Source of the DNA: Gammaproteobacteria bacterium
Lineage (GTDB): Bacteria > Pseudomonadota > Gammaproteobacteria > Thiohalomonadales > Thiohalomonadaceae
Assembly (NCBI GenBank): GCA_023228645.1
Contig: JALOAT010000067.1
Location: forward strand, 1 to 16,615
Direction: 5' to 3'
Length of the DNA: 16,615 nucleotides
Part shown: piece after piece, positions 5,711 to 13,788 of the stretch
Layout of the letters: each line of letters begins with the position of its first letter
Numbering within the stretch: the stretch's first letter is position 1
Position numbers and translations under genes: made by a program
The notes under the pieces: model-generated
Database searches by the model: none
The model's input: the letters and a program-made list of their open reading frames with translations, nothing else
Told to the model about the DNA's origin: nothing

Positions 5711-7200
5711 GTGAGGAACTGCTGGTCAACGTCACGCCGCGCGAGACGCGCGTGGCCTTCGTCGAGAACGGCGTGTTGCAGGAGGTGCACATCGAGCGCA
5801 CGCGCAAGCGCGGCCTGGTGGGCAACATCTACAAGGGTCGCATCTCGCGCGTGCTGCCGGGCATGCAGGCCGCCTTCGTCGACATCGGCCTGGAGCGCAC
5901 CGCGTTCCTGCACGCCTCCGACATCCTGGTGCCCGAGCATGCCAGCCGCACCGTCAACGACGAGGGTGAGCATCGCCCCAACGGCCGTGCCGTGGAAAAC
6001 GTCACCCATCTGGTGCGCGACGGCCAGGAGATCCTGGTGCAGGTGGTGAAGGACCCGCTCGGCACCAAGGGCGCGCGGCTCACCACCCACCTGGCCATCC
6101 CCGCGCGCTTTCTGGTGTTCATGCCGGGCATCAGCCACATCGGCGTGTCGCAGAAGATCGACAACGAGGAAGAGCGCCAGCGCCTGCGCGGCATCGTGCA
6201 GGAACACCTCGGTGAATATCCGCCCGGGGGCTACATCGTGCGCACCGCCGCCGAGGGCGTGGATGCCGAGGCCCTCAGCAAGGACATGGCATTCCTGGTC
6301 AAGCTGTGGGGCGCCATTCGCGAGCGCGCGGCCACCGACAAGCACGGCGCGCTGATCCACGAGGATCTGCCGCTGGTGATGCGCACCATGCGCGACCTGG
6401 TGGGCACCCAGGTGGAGAAGATCCGCATCGACTCGCGCGAGACCTATCAGAAGGTGGCGAAGTTCGCCGGCAAGTTCATCCAGGAGATCGCCCCCTGCAT
6501 CGAGCACTATTCCGGCGAGCGGCCCATCTTCGACATCTACGGCGTGGAGGACGAGATCTCCCGCGCCCTGGAGCGCAAGGTGCAACTGAAGTCGGGCGGC
6601 TACCTCATCATCGACCAGACCGAGGCCATGACCACCATCGACGTGAACACCGGCGCGTTCGTGGGCCATCGCAACCTGGAAGAGACCATCTTCAAGACCA
6701 ACCTGGAGGCCACCCAGGCCATCGCCCGCCAGCTGCGCCTGCGCAACCTGGGCGGCATCATCATCATCGACTTCATCGACATGACCGACGCGGAGCACCG
6801 CCGCCAGGTGTTGCGCAGCCTGGACAAGGCCCTGGAGCGGGACCACGCCAAGTCGCACATCAGCGAGGTCTCCTCCCTCGGCCTGGTGCAGATGACCCGC
6901 AAGCGCACCCGCGAGAGCCTGGAACATATCCTCTGCGAGGCGTGTCCCACCTGCAACGGCCGCGGTACCCTCAAGACACCGGAGACCGTGTGCTACGAGA
7001 TCTTCCGCGAGATCATGCGCGAGTCGCGCCAGTTCGAGGCGCGCCAGCTGCTGGTGCTGGCCTCGCAGGAGGTGGTGGATATGCTGCTGGACGAGGAATC
7101 CACATCGGTGGTGGAACTGGAGGAGTTCATCGGCCGTCCCATCAAGTTCCAGGTGGAGGGCATGTACTCGCGAGAGCAATTTGACGTGGTGCTCATGTGA
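5707..7200 (+). CDS. rng: Ribonuclease G
   Basis: The start ATG 5707 gives 497 residues beginning MSEELLVNVTPRETRVAF, the normal RNase G opening. It overlaps the maf stop and has aagga at 5694-5698, eight bases upstream. An S1-like RNA-binding region follows at roughly residues 35-125 (GNIYKGRISRVLPGMQAAFVD). The catalytic Mg-binding aspartates are Asp312 in TTIDVNTG and Asp355 in IIIDFIDM. The zinc-link cysteines are Cys413 and Cys416 in CPTCNGRG. RNase G trims the 5' end of 16S rRNA and cleaves some mRNAs in the cytoplasm. It lacks the long C-terminal scaffold of RNase E, which separates it from that paralogue. An in-frame TTG at 5686 is not a likely start. Confidence 0.97.
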   Translation: MSEELLVNVTPRETRVAFVENGVLQEVHIERTRKRGLVGNIYKGRISRVLPGMQAAFVDIGLERTAFLHASDILVPEHASRTVNDEGEHRPNGRAVENVTHLVRDGQEILVQVVKDPLGTKGARLTTHLAIPARFLVFMPGISHIGVSQKIDNEEERQRLRGIVQEHLGEYPPGGYIVRTAAEGVDAEALSKDMAFLVKLWGAIRERAATDKHGALIHEDLPLVMRTMRDLVGTQVEKIRIDSRETYQKVAKFAGKFIQEIAPCIEHYSGERPIFDIYGVEDEISRALERKVQLKSGGYLIIDQTEAMTTIDVNTGAFVGHRNLEETIFKTNLEATQAIARQLRLRNLGGIIIIDFIDMTDAEHRRQVLRSLDKALERDHAKSHISEVSSLGLVQMTRKRTRESLEHILCEACPTCNGRGTLKTPETVCYEIFREIMRESRQFEARQLLVLASQEVVDMLLDEESTSVVELEEFIGRPIKFQVEGMYSREQFDVVLM

Positions 7201-7256
7201 GGCTTGGCTGTTAATTTGTTCCGTTCCCTGACGCGCTTGTTTGGCAGCATGGCCAC

Positions 7257-7261
7257 GGAGG
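7257..7261 (+). promoter_or_regulatory. Ribosome-binding site that fixes the yhdP start
   Basis: ggagg lies four bases before GTG 7266. The ATG two bases earlier (7264) is followed at once by TGA, so it cannot start a gene. This site supports GTG as the start codon of yhdP. Confidence 0.7.
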
Positions 7262-7265
7262 TCAT

Positions 7266-10200
7266 GTGAAACCGTTAACTCCCCTGCAACGTCTCCGCAG
7301 GCTGCTCGGCTACGGTGTCGCGGCGATGCTCGTGCTCGCCGCGCTGATGCTGACCGGCGTGCGGCTGGTGCTGCCCCACGCGTCAGGCTACCGCGCCCAG
7401 GTGGAAGCGTGGGTGGGCGGTTATCTGGGACATCCGGTGCGCATCGAGGGTCTGGATGCGCGTCTTCTGGTGCTCTCACCCACCTTGATCCTGGACGGCG
7501 TGGCGCTGGTGGAGCCGGGCGGCACCCGCGAGTTGGCCCGCTTCGCCTCCATCCACGTGGGCATCGACCCCATCGCCAGCCTGCGCGGCGCGCAGCTGGT
7601 GATGAGCGAACTGACCGTGGTGGGCGCCAGGCTTGCCGTGGAGCGGCGCAGCAGCGGTGAGTTGCTGGTGGAAGGTCTTTCCCTGCCGCGCAACGGCCGC
7701 CAGAGCAACGAGGATCCCTTCGCCGTCACGCGCTGGCTGCTGGCACAACAGCATCTGACGCTGCGCGAGAGCAGTCTGCTGTTGCGCGACCAGGTGACCG
7801 GGCGCGAGCACGCCTTCGAAAAGGTGACCCTGGAACTGCGCAACGACGGCGACCGTCATCGCCTCAATGCCGCCCTGCATCTGCCGGACGACCTGGGCAG
7901 CACCTTGCACGTCTCGGCCGATCTGCATGGCAACCTGCTGCACCTTCCCGACGTGAGAGGTGATGTCTATGCGGCGGTGGAGCAGGCGCGCCCCGCCGGC
8001 GTGCGCGAGTTGTTGCCCATCGCCGGGCTGCCGGATGCTGCTGGCGAAGTCACCGCCAGGGCCTGGGGCCGCTGGGAAGGACGCCTGCAATCCCTCGAAG
8101 GCGAATTCGCCGTGGAGCACCTCGCTATCGACGGTCCCGAGGGGCCCTTCCGTCTCGACGCGCTGGGCGCACGTTTTTCCTGGCATCACGCGGACGACGG
8201 CAATGTCTTCGAACTGGCGGACCTGACGGTCACCCGCGCAGGCCGCCGCTGGGCGCCGGCGCGGGCACAGGTGCGTTATGCCGCGCAGCCCGGGCCGGGC
8301 CTTGGCCCGCTACAGTTGCAGGCGAGTTTTCTGCGCCTGGAGGACGTGAGCGCCGCGGCCGCCCTGTTTCCTCTCGACGCGGCCCAGCGCCAGACCCTGC
8401 GCGAGCTGGACGCCGCCGGCGACCTGCGCAACGTGCACGTGGCCTGGGACGGCGTGCGCTGGCGTGCCGGCGCGGAATTCAAGGACCTGGCCCTTGCGCC
8501 GCACGCCTCCCGTCCGGGTGTGCGGGGCATCGACGGCTATGCCTGGTACGCGCAGGGCGAGGCGGGTCTGCGCCTGGCCACGCGCGAGGCGGCACTGTTG
8601 ATTCCGCAGCTGTTCCGTGACCCGCTGCCCCTCCGTGGCCTGAGCGGCGAGGTGCGCCTGCATCGGGATGGCCCCGCCTGGCGTCTGAGCTCGCGCGAGT
8701 TGGTGGCCTCCAACGACGACATCTCCCTGCGCGCCGCGGTGACCGTGACCGTGCCGGACGCGGGTAGCCCGCATCTCGACCTGGTGGGCAATTTCCACAA
8801 CGGTCGCGCCACCGCGGTCTATCGCTACCTGCCCGCGCACATCATGCCGGACGCGACGGTGCGCTGGCTGGATCGCGCCTTCAAGGCGGGCCGCGTGCGC
8901 GAAGGCAACGTGGTGTTCCACGGCCGGCTGCGTGATTTCCCCTTCGAGCGCACGCCAGGTCGCTTTCTGGTGCGCTTCCACGCCGAGGACGTGCAACTGG
9001 ATTACATGCCGCGCTGGCCGCAGCTGGAGCAGATCGACGGCGAGGTGGTGTTCGATGGCGGCGGCATGCGCATCGAGGCCCGTGCAGCGCGGCTGATGGG
9101 CAGCGCCGTGCAGCGCACCATGGTGACCATCCCCGAGCTGCGGCGCGCACGCCTGCTGGTCGATGGCCAGGTGCAAGGTCCCTTGAGCAACATCTTTGAC
9201 TACCTGCGCATCAGCGGATTGGCGGGCGAATTCGCTGGACCCCTCGCAGGCTTCACCGCGGGCGGCCAGTCGGCACTGGCGCTGCGGTTCGAGTTGCCGC
9301 TCAGCGCTGGGGGCGCGCCGCCGCAAGTCGGTGGCGCGGTGCGCTTCCTCGACAGCCGGCTGCGTGTCGCTGAGGGCGTCGAGTTCACGGACATCTACGG
9401 CACACTGGACTTCGCGGGCCAGGTCTTCAAGGCCTCGGGCATTGCGGCACGGCTGTTCGACGAGCCGGTCACGGTCGGTGTGTTGCCGCGCGGCCCGGGC
9501 ACCGAAGTCCTGTTCGCGGGCACCGTGCTCGGCGCCGGCCTGGCAAAGCATTTTCCCTCACCGGTCAGCCAGCGCCTGCACGGCCGGGCCTCGTGGAACG
9601 GACGCCTGATCATCGGCGACGCCGGCGGTGAAAGCCGGCTGCGCATACAAAGTCCGTTGGAGGGTATGGGCGTGGATCTGCCTGCACCCTTCCGTAAGCC
9701 GGCCGACGAACGCCAGGACCTGGAGGTAACCACCTACTTCACCGGGCCGCGGGCGCACCAGACCGATGTGACCCTGCGCGGACGCGCCGGCGCCGTCTGG
9801 GAACGGGATGCGGACGGCGCCCTCGCACGGGCCGCGCTGCACTTCGGCGCCGATACCCCGCCCAGCCTGCCGGAGCTGCCAGCGTTGCGCATCACCGGGC
9901 ACCTCGGTGGTGTGGAGCCCGGTGCATGGGGCGCGTTGCTGCCGCGGGGACCGGCACTGCGCGCCAGCGCACCGCGCAAGCCGCCGCTGCCGGTGATCGT
10001 GGCACTGGAAGAACTCGACGTGCGCTTGCCGGCGGGCGCAGGAGCGGGCACGGAAGCGGCGCCAAGCGACGAATTGCTTCCACCCCTCAAGGTCCAGGTG
10101 GAGCATTTTTCGCTGGATGGCCGTCCGCTAGGGCGCCTTGCCTTCGAGACCGTCCCGGGGCCGGGCCAGATGGTGCTGCGCGATCTCTCGTTGCGCGGCC

Positions 10201-10877
10201 ACTTGCTGGAGGTCTCGGGTTCCGGTCATTGGCGGCGCGGGCAGGCCGCACGCACGCAGGTGGAACTGGTGGTGCATTCGCCCAACCTCGGTTCCCTCGC
10301 GCAGGGCTTCGGACTGGCGAGCACCATCCGCAAGGGGCGTATGGATGCCGAGCTGAAGATCAGTTGGCCTGGTGCACCGCAGGCGTACGCCATGGCGCGC
10401 ACTAACGGCGACGTGCACGTGAAGATCATCGACGGCGTGCTCGAGGAAGTGGAGCCGGGCGCCGGCCGTCTGCTCGGGCTGCTGAGCCTGGAAGCCCTGC
10501 CGCGCCGCCTCACGCTGGATTTTCGCGACATCTTCGAGAAAGGCATCCGCTTCCGCGAGATGGAAGGCACGTTCCGCATCGAAGACGGCAACGCCTACAC
10601 CAGTGATCTGCACGTGAATACCTTGCCCGCCGGTGTGTTCATCAGCGGGCGTACCGGCCTTGCAAACCGTGACTACGATCACACCATCACGGTTGTGCCG
10701 GAAGTCGCCGGCTCGCTGCCGGTGGCCGGCGGCATCGCCCTCGGGCCGCAGGTCGGCGCGGTCCTGCTGTTGTTCCAGAGTATCTTCAAAAAGCAGATCG
10801 ATCAGGCCGCGAAATTCCATTACACGGTAACGGGGCCGTGGGAGAAACCGGTGGTAAAACGCCTCGAAAATCTGTGA
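7266..10877 (+). CDS. yhdP: YhdP family AsmA-like envelope protein
   Basis: This is a 1203-residue protein; E. coli YhdP is about 1266. It has a short basic N-terminus, one membrane segment at about residues 15-36 (LGYGVAAMLVLAALML), then a very long, beta-rich body expected in the periplasm. The end has the AsmA-type closing stretch GGIALGPQVGAVLLLFQSIF and TGPWEKPVVKRL. In E. coli, YhdP, TamB and YdbH form redundant bridges for phospholipid transport from inner to outer membrane, and YhdP also affects the permeability barrier. The start is GTG with ggagg upstream. It lies 65 bases after rng and belongs to the conserved rng-yhdP-nitrilase cluster. The frame is intact with no internal break. 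The family is sure; the precise cargo here is not. Confidence 0.93.
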   Translation: MKPLTPLQRLRRLLGYGVAAMLVLAALMLTGVRLVLPHASGYRAQVEAWVGGYLGHPVRIEGLDARLLVLSPTLILDGVALVEPGGTRELARFASIHVGIDPIASLRGAQLVMSELTVVGARLAVERRSSGELLVEGLSLPRNGRQSNEDPFAVTRWLLAQQHLTLRESSLLLRDQVTGREHAFEKVTLELRNDGDRHRLNAALHLPDDLGSTLHVSADLHGNLLHLPDVRGDVYAAVEQARPAGVRELLPIAGLPDAAGEVTARAWGRWEGRLQSLEGEFAVEHLAIDGPEGPFRLDALGARFSWHHADDGNVFELADLTVTRAGRRWAPARAQVRYAAQPGPGLGPLQLQASFLRLEDVSAAAALFPLDAAQRQTLRELDAAGDLRNVHVAWDGVRWRAGAEFKDLALAPHASRPGVRGIDGYAWYAQGEAGLRLATREAALLIPQLFRDPLPLRGLSGEVRLHRDGPAWRLSSRELVASNDDISLRAAVTVTVPDAGSPHLDLVGNFHNGRATAVYRYLPAHIMPDATVRWLDRAFKAGRVREGNVVFHGRLRDFPFERTPGRFLVRFHAEDVQLDYMPRWPQLEQIDGEVVFDGGGMRIEARAARLMGSAVQRTMVTIPELRRARLLVDGQVQGPLSNIFDYLRISGLAGEFAGPLAGFTAGGQSALALRFELPLSAGGAPPQVGGAVRFLDSRLRVAEGVEFTDIYGTLDFAGQVFKASGIAARLFDEPVTVGVLPRGPGTEVLFAGTVLGAGLAKHFPSPVSQRLHGRASWNGRLIIGDAGGESRLRIQSPLEGMGVDLPAPFRKPADERQDLEVTTYFTGPRAHQTDVTLRGRAGAVWERDADGALARAALHFGADTPPSLPELPALRITGHLGGVEPGAWGALLPRGPALRASAPRKPPLPVIVALEELDVRLPAGAGAGTEAAPSDELLPPLKVQVEHFSLDGRPLGRLAFETVPGPGQMVLRDLSLRGHLLEVSGSGHWRRGQAARTQVELVVHSPNLGSLAQGFGLASTIRKGRMDAELKISWPGAPQAYAMARTNGDVHVKIIDGVLEEVEPGAGRLLGLLSLEALPRRLTLDFRDIFEKGIRFREMEGTFRIEDGNAYTSDLHVNTLPAGVFISGRTGLANRDYDHTITVVPEVAGSLPVAGGIALGPQVGAVLLLFQSIFKKQIDQAAKFHYTVTGPWEKPVVKRLENL

Positions 10878-11027
10878 AAAAACCGTGAAAATGTCGCGGC
10901 GCGCCGGCACCTTATGCAATCTCGCAACACGGCGCCCACGCATGTCTCGTCGGGCGAACGACGTTAGTGCTATGCTGACTCACAGTGATTACCACCGCAC
11001 GTCAGAAACAAAAACAAAGGGTCTTTC

Positions 11028-11852
11028 ATGAGTCGCCTCGCCGCCATTCAGATGGCTTCCGGTCCCAACGTCCATGCCAACCTGCTTGAGGCCGAACGCC
11101 TCATCGGCCGCGCGCGCGCGGCTGGCGCCGAGCTGGTCGTGCTGCCGGAAAATTTCGCCCACATGGGTATGACCGAGCAGGACAAATTCAACATCAAGGA
11201 ACAGGATGGCAAGGGTCCCATCCAGGAGTTTCTGGCCGAGCAGGCCAGGAGCCACGGGATCTGGATTGTCGGTGGCACGGTACCCATCGCCGCGCAGGAA
11301 GCCAACAAAGTGCGTGCTGCCTGCCTGTTGTTCAACGAACGCGGCCAGCGCGTGGCGCGCTATGACAAGGTGCACCTTTTCGACGTGCACATCGAGGAAA
11401 CAGGGGAGAACTACACCGAATCGGAGACCATCGAACCGGGCGCTGAAGTGGTGGTTGTGGACACGCCGTTCGGCAGGCTCGGCCTGTCGGTGTGCTATGA
11501 CCTGCGCTTCCCCGAGCTGTTCCGCAATATGGTGAAACAGGGCGTGGAAATCATCACCCTGCCATCTGCCTTCACCGCCATTACCGGCAAGGCCCATTGG
11601 GAGTCCTTGGTACGCGCGCGCGCCATCGAGAACCTCAGCTACGTGGTGGCCGCGGCGCAGGGGGGATATCACGCCAACGGCCGCGAGACCCACGGCCACA
11701 GCATGATCGTCGACCCGTGGGGCATCGTGCTCGATCGCCTGCCGCGCGGCTCCGGCGTTATCAGCGCCGACATGGATCGCGAGCGCCTCGCCGGCATCCG
11801 CCGCAGCTTCCCGGTGCTCGACCACCGCCGCATCGCCTGTACGCTGCCGTAG
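11028..11852 (+). CDS. Carbon-nitrogen hydrolase, Nit1-type (probable deaminated glutathione amidase)
   Basis: This encodes 274 residues of the nitrilase superfamily. The catalytic triad is visible: Glu41 in LPENF, Lys114 in YDKVHLFDV and Cys156 in SVCYDLRFPELFR. The Nit1/Nit2 pattern continues with LPSAFTAITGKAHWE and RARAIEN. Mammalian Nit1 and E. coli YbeM hydrolyse deaminated glutathione, a side product of transaminases, so metabolite repair is the best guess; other amides remain possible. The start ATG 11028 has aaaggg at 11016-11021 with a six-base gap. The 150-base gap after yhdP could hold a promoter (tatgct at 10971-10976 resembles a -10 box), but I see no matching -35. In many gammaproteobacteria tldD follows this gene; here repeats follow instead. 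Confidence 0.92.
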   Translation: MSRLAAIQMASGPNVHANLLEAERLIGRARAAGAELVVLPENFAHMGMTEQDKFNIKEQDGKGPIQEFLAEQARSHGIWIVGGTVPIAAQEANKVRAACLLFNERGQRVARYDKVHLFDVHIEETGENYTESETIEPGAEVVVVDTPFGRLGLSVCYDLRFPELFRNMVKQGVEIITLPSAFTAITGKAHWESLVRARAIENLSYVVAAAQGGYHANGRETHGHSMIVDPWGIVLDRLPRGSGVISADMDRERLAGIRRSFPVLDHRRIACTLP

Positions 11853-11890
11853 TTCTGGCGAAGACGAACTGGTTTCGGATTTTAAAAGCA

Positions 11891-11947
11891 GAGGGCGCGG
11901 AGGCGCGGAGGACGCGGAGAAAAAAAACAGGGTTCCTCCGCGCCCTC
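11891..11947. repeat. Inverted repeat of the cctccgcg family
   Basis: The arm gagggcgcggagg at 11891-11903 is the exact reverse complement of cctccgcgccctc at 11935-11947. Between them are further gcggagg units, then eight A bases. It lies 38 bases after the nitrilase stop. The structure could form a stem in the nitrilase transcript, but there is no U-tract after it on the plus strand. Confidence 0.8.
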
Positions 11948-11948
11948 C

Positions 11949-12223
11949 ACTTTAGGCTTATTCGGCTTACTTCTTCAGCCGCGCGAAGGCCTCTGTGAAA
12001 CAAATCGTGGCACTTGATTTTCACGTTGTCTTTTAGGGCTGCAACCACCACAAATCCAACTTGGAGGCCCTTCGCTGAAGGGTGCGCAGTTGGCGATCAC
12101 GGCGCGGTCTCTCGCGTCACGCGCCTCTATGCCCATGCCCACGGTTTCCTGCGCGACAGCGCGCTGCCTATGGCAGGGTGGCCCTTCAGCTTCTGCATTC
12201 AGAACACCTGGGTATCCCATTCC
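11949..12223. other. Unassigned non-coding stretch between convergent genes
   Basis: About 275 bases lie between the two cctccgcg repeat blocks. Open frames cross it on both strands, but none has a recognisable product, a good ribosome-binding site or a sensible boundary: the plus-strand frame from 12014 runs antisense through moaA. I see no tRNA, no clear RNA gene and no relic of tldD. It could be the interior of a repeat-bounded element. Confidence 0.5.
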
Positions 12224-12275
12224 CCTCCGCGTCCTCCGCGCCTCCGCGCCTCCGCGCCTCCGCGCCCTCCGCGTC
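12224..12275. repeat. Short tandem repeat of cctccgcg units
   Basis: Six cctccgcg units stand nearly head to tail. Four are exact 8-base neighbours at 12233-12264, with one before (12224) and one after (12266), each offset by a single base. The block is the reverse complement in kind of the gcggagg arm at 11891-11920, so the two blocks form a long-range inverted pair around 11949-12223. It ends about 35 bases from the moaA stop codon. Confidence 0.85.
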
Positions 12276-12310
12276 ACGCTCACTTCTTCAGGCGCTGTGC
12301 TTGGTGCAGG

Positions 12311-13288
12311 TCACCCGCCCAAGCGGGACATGGGCTGCGCGGACGGTTGATCGTGGAAGGTGTGGCGTTCGGGTTTGCGCGCGATGCCTTCGAGGATGGC
12401 CTGGGTCAATGTGCGATCGCTGGCGCCATCGCGCATGAGACGGCCCAGGGGGACGGCATCTTCGTGGCCGAGGCAAAGCACCAGATCGCCGGTGGCGGTG
12501 AGCCGCACCCGGTTGCAGGCGGCGCAAAAATGCTGCGACATGGCGCTGATCACTCCGACGCGGCCCGGTCCAGCGCCTAGCCGGAAGTAGCGCGCCGGCC
12601 CTGCACCGCGGCCGGTCGTCTCGGGGATGAGATCGGTGCCGCAATGGGTGCGCACACGTTCGAGGATGTCTTCCGCGGGCATGTAGTGACGGGTGCGCAC
12701 CACGTCGTTCCCGTTCAGCGGCATGGTTTCGATGAAACGCAATTCCAGTCCCCGCGGCACGCAGTAGTCGAGGAATTGGCCGATTTCGCCGTCGTTCACC
12801 CCCTTCATGACCACGGTGTTCACCTTCACCGGCCCGAGCCCCTGCACCTGCGCCGTGTCGAGTCCCTTCAGCACGCGCTTCAGTGCGTCGTGACCGGTGA
12901 CTGTGTGGAATACGTCGGGGATTAGCGAGTCGAGCGAGACATTGATCCGATCGAGCCCGGCATTGCGTAGCTCTGCCGCCTGTTCGTCGAGCAGATGGCC
13001 GTTGGTGGACAGCGAGATGTCATCGATCCCGGGTGTCTGCCGCACCTCCGCGACGATGGTGTGGATGTCGCGCCGCACCAGTGGCTCGCCACCGGTGATG
13101 CGCACCCGCCGCACGCCCAGCGCGGCGAACAGCCCGATCAACCGCGTCAGTTCCCCGCTGTTCAGCACCTCGTCGCGGGATGCGCACGGCACGTGGCCGT
13201 CCGGCATGCAATAGAAGCACCGGTAGTTGCACCGGTCGGTCACCGATACCCGCAGATATTCGATGTGTCTGCCGAAGCTGTCGAACAT
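12311..13288 (-). CDS. moaA: GTP 3',8-cyclase MoaA (molybdenum cofactor synthesis)
   Basis: From ATG at 13288 the product is 325 residues, normal for MoaA. The radical-SAM cluster is Cys20, Cys24, Cys27 in CNYRCFYC. The second, C-terminal iron-sulfur cluster that binds GTP is Cys255, Cys258 and Cys272 in the pattern CX2CX13C. The protein ends in the conserved Gly-Gly. MoaA rearranges GTP to 3',8-cyclo-7,8-dihydroGTP, the first step of the cofactor used by nitrate reductase. The start is fixed by ggaagg six bases upstream (13295-13300). A GTG at 13348 in frame would add 20 residues overlapping the preceding gene and lacks support. It lies 49 bases after the DsrC-like gene, so the two probably share a transcript. 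Other moa genes are not in the window. Confidence 0.96.
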   Translation of the reverse strand: MFDSFGRHIEYLRVSVTDRCNYRCFYCMPDGHVPCASRDEVLNSGELTRLIGLFAALGVRRVRITGGEPLVRRDIHTIVAEVRQTPGIDDISLSTNGHLLDEQAAELRNAGLDRINVSLDSLIPDVFHTVTGHDALKRVLKGLDTAQVQGLGPVKVNTVVMKGVNDGEIGQFLDYCVPRGLELRFIETMPLNGNDVVRTRHYMPAEDILERVRTHCGTDLIPETTGRGAGPARYFRLGAGPGRVGVISAMSQHFCAACNRVRLTATGDLVLCLGHEDAVPLGRLMRDGASDRTLTQAILEGIARKPERHTFHDQPSAQPMSRLGG

Positions 13289-13294
13289 GGTTGG

Positions 13295-13300
13295 CCTTCC
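13295..13300 (-). promoter_or_regulatory. Ribosome-binding site that fixes the moaA start
   Basis: On the minus strand ggaagg precedes ATG 13288 by six bases. This favours the shorter protein, beginning MFDSFGRHIEYLRVS, over the GTG 60 bases upstream. Confidence 0.75.
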
Positions 13301-13337
13301 GCGGCATACTGCGCCGCCGTTTTCTTGCGGGTGGTGA

Positions 13338-13703
13338 TCAGTGCTCACCCTTGGTGCGGCGGATGCCGGCCAGACGGTTGCCCTGTTTTTGCGGTCCGCC
13401 CATAGGGAATAGATCGTGCAGGTGGCGGTTGGTGCCGCGCTCCGGTCCCCAGGTCTTGGCGAAATGCTTGATCATGTCGCGCACCTGCGCCTGCGTTCCA
13501 TGCCGTTCGTAGTACGCGCGGATGAAGTGGATGACGTCCCAGTGCTCCTCCGAGAGCGCCAACTGCTCTTGTTCGGCCAATGCGCAGGCGAAACCTTCGC
13601 TCCAGTCGTCGAGATCCTGGATGTAGCCTTCCTGGTCGGTCAGCACCGGCCTGCCGTCGACTATCACCTGACGTTCGAAAACCGCGTAAGGATTCGTTTT
13701 CAT
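13338..13703 (-). CDS. DsrC/TusE-family protein lacking both conserved cysteines (RspA-like)
   Basis: This encodes 121 residues with the DsrC/TusE fold pattern: DQEGYIQDLDDWSEGFA, then LSEEHWDVIHFIRAYYERHG, then RDMIKHFAKTWGPERG and LFPMGGPQKQ. DsrC carries a redox cysteine near GCRIAG and a penultimate cysteine in the C-terminal arm; TusE keeps only the last. Here the first position is Asn109 (GNRLAG) and the second is Glu120 (GEH), while the arm length is kept. The only cysteine is Cys40, outside the arm. It therefore cannot do the known persulfide or trisulfide chemistry. Cysteine-free members have been called RspA (as I recall it), with a suggested regulatory role. The ATG has gaggtg six bases upstream. 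It lies between narI and moaA, behind a terminator. A role with nitrate reductase is inference from position only. Confidence 0.88.
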   Translation of the reverse strand: MKTNPYAVFERQVIVDGRPVLTDQEGYIQDLDDWSEGFACALAEQEQLALSEEHWDVIHFIRAYYERHGTQAQVRDMIKHFAKTWGPERGTNRHLHDLFPMGGPQKQGNRLAGIRRTKGEH

Positions 13704-13735
13704 AGCGACACCTCTGTGCTGGAGTGCAAACCCTG

Positions 13736-13770
13736 AAAAAAAGGGCCGCGGGCCTACCGACGCCCGCGGC
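13736..13770 (-). terminator. Intrinsic terminator after narI
   Basis: On the minus strand, reading away from narI, a perfect 9-base GC stem (13762-13770 with 13745-13753, gccgcgggc type) closes on an 8-base loop. It is followed after two C bases by seven T bases (13742-13736). It starts 18 bases past the narI stop. This is a good rho-independent terminator. It leaves only about 30 bases before the DsrC-like gene, too few for a full promoter downstream of it. Confidence 0.88.
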
Positions 13771-13788
13771 AGGAGAGGAACGGATTGC

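Noticed and set aside
5692..7479. Long minus-strand open frame of 595 codons opposite rng
   Set aside because: Same cause: rng is certain by its catalytic residues and zinc-link, and the antisense product is low in complexity with no domain pattern.
8310..9551. Minus-strand open frame of 413 codons inside yhdP
   Set aside because: yhdP is intact and recognisable over its whole length; the antisense frame has no recognisable domain.
10948..10976. Promoter for the nitrilase gene
   Set aside because: tatgct at 10971 could be a -10 box, but no reasonable -35 stands 16-18 bases upstream; too weak to list.
12224..12275. CRISPR-like array
   Set aside because: The units are eight bases long and adjoin without spacers, so this is a simple tandem repeat.
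12014..12580. Plus-strand frame of 188 codons across the gap and the moaA end
   Set aside because: Half of it is antisense to the conserved iron-sulfur end of MoaA, and the rest crosses the tandem repeat.
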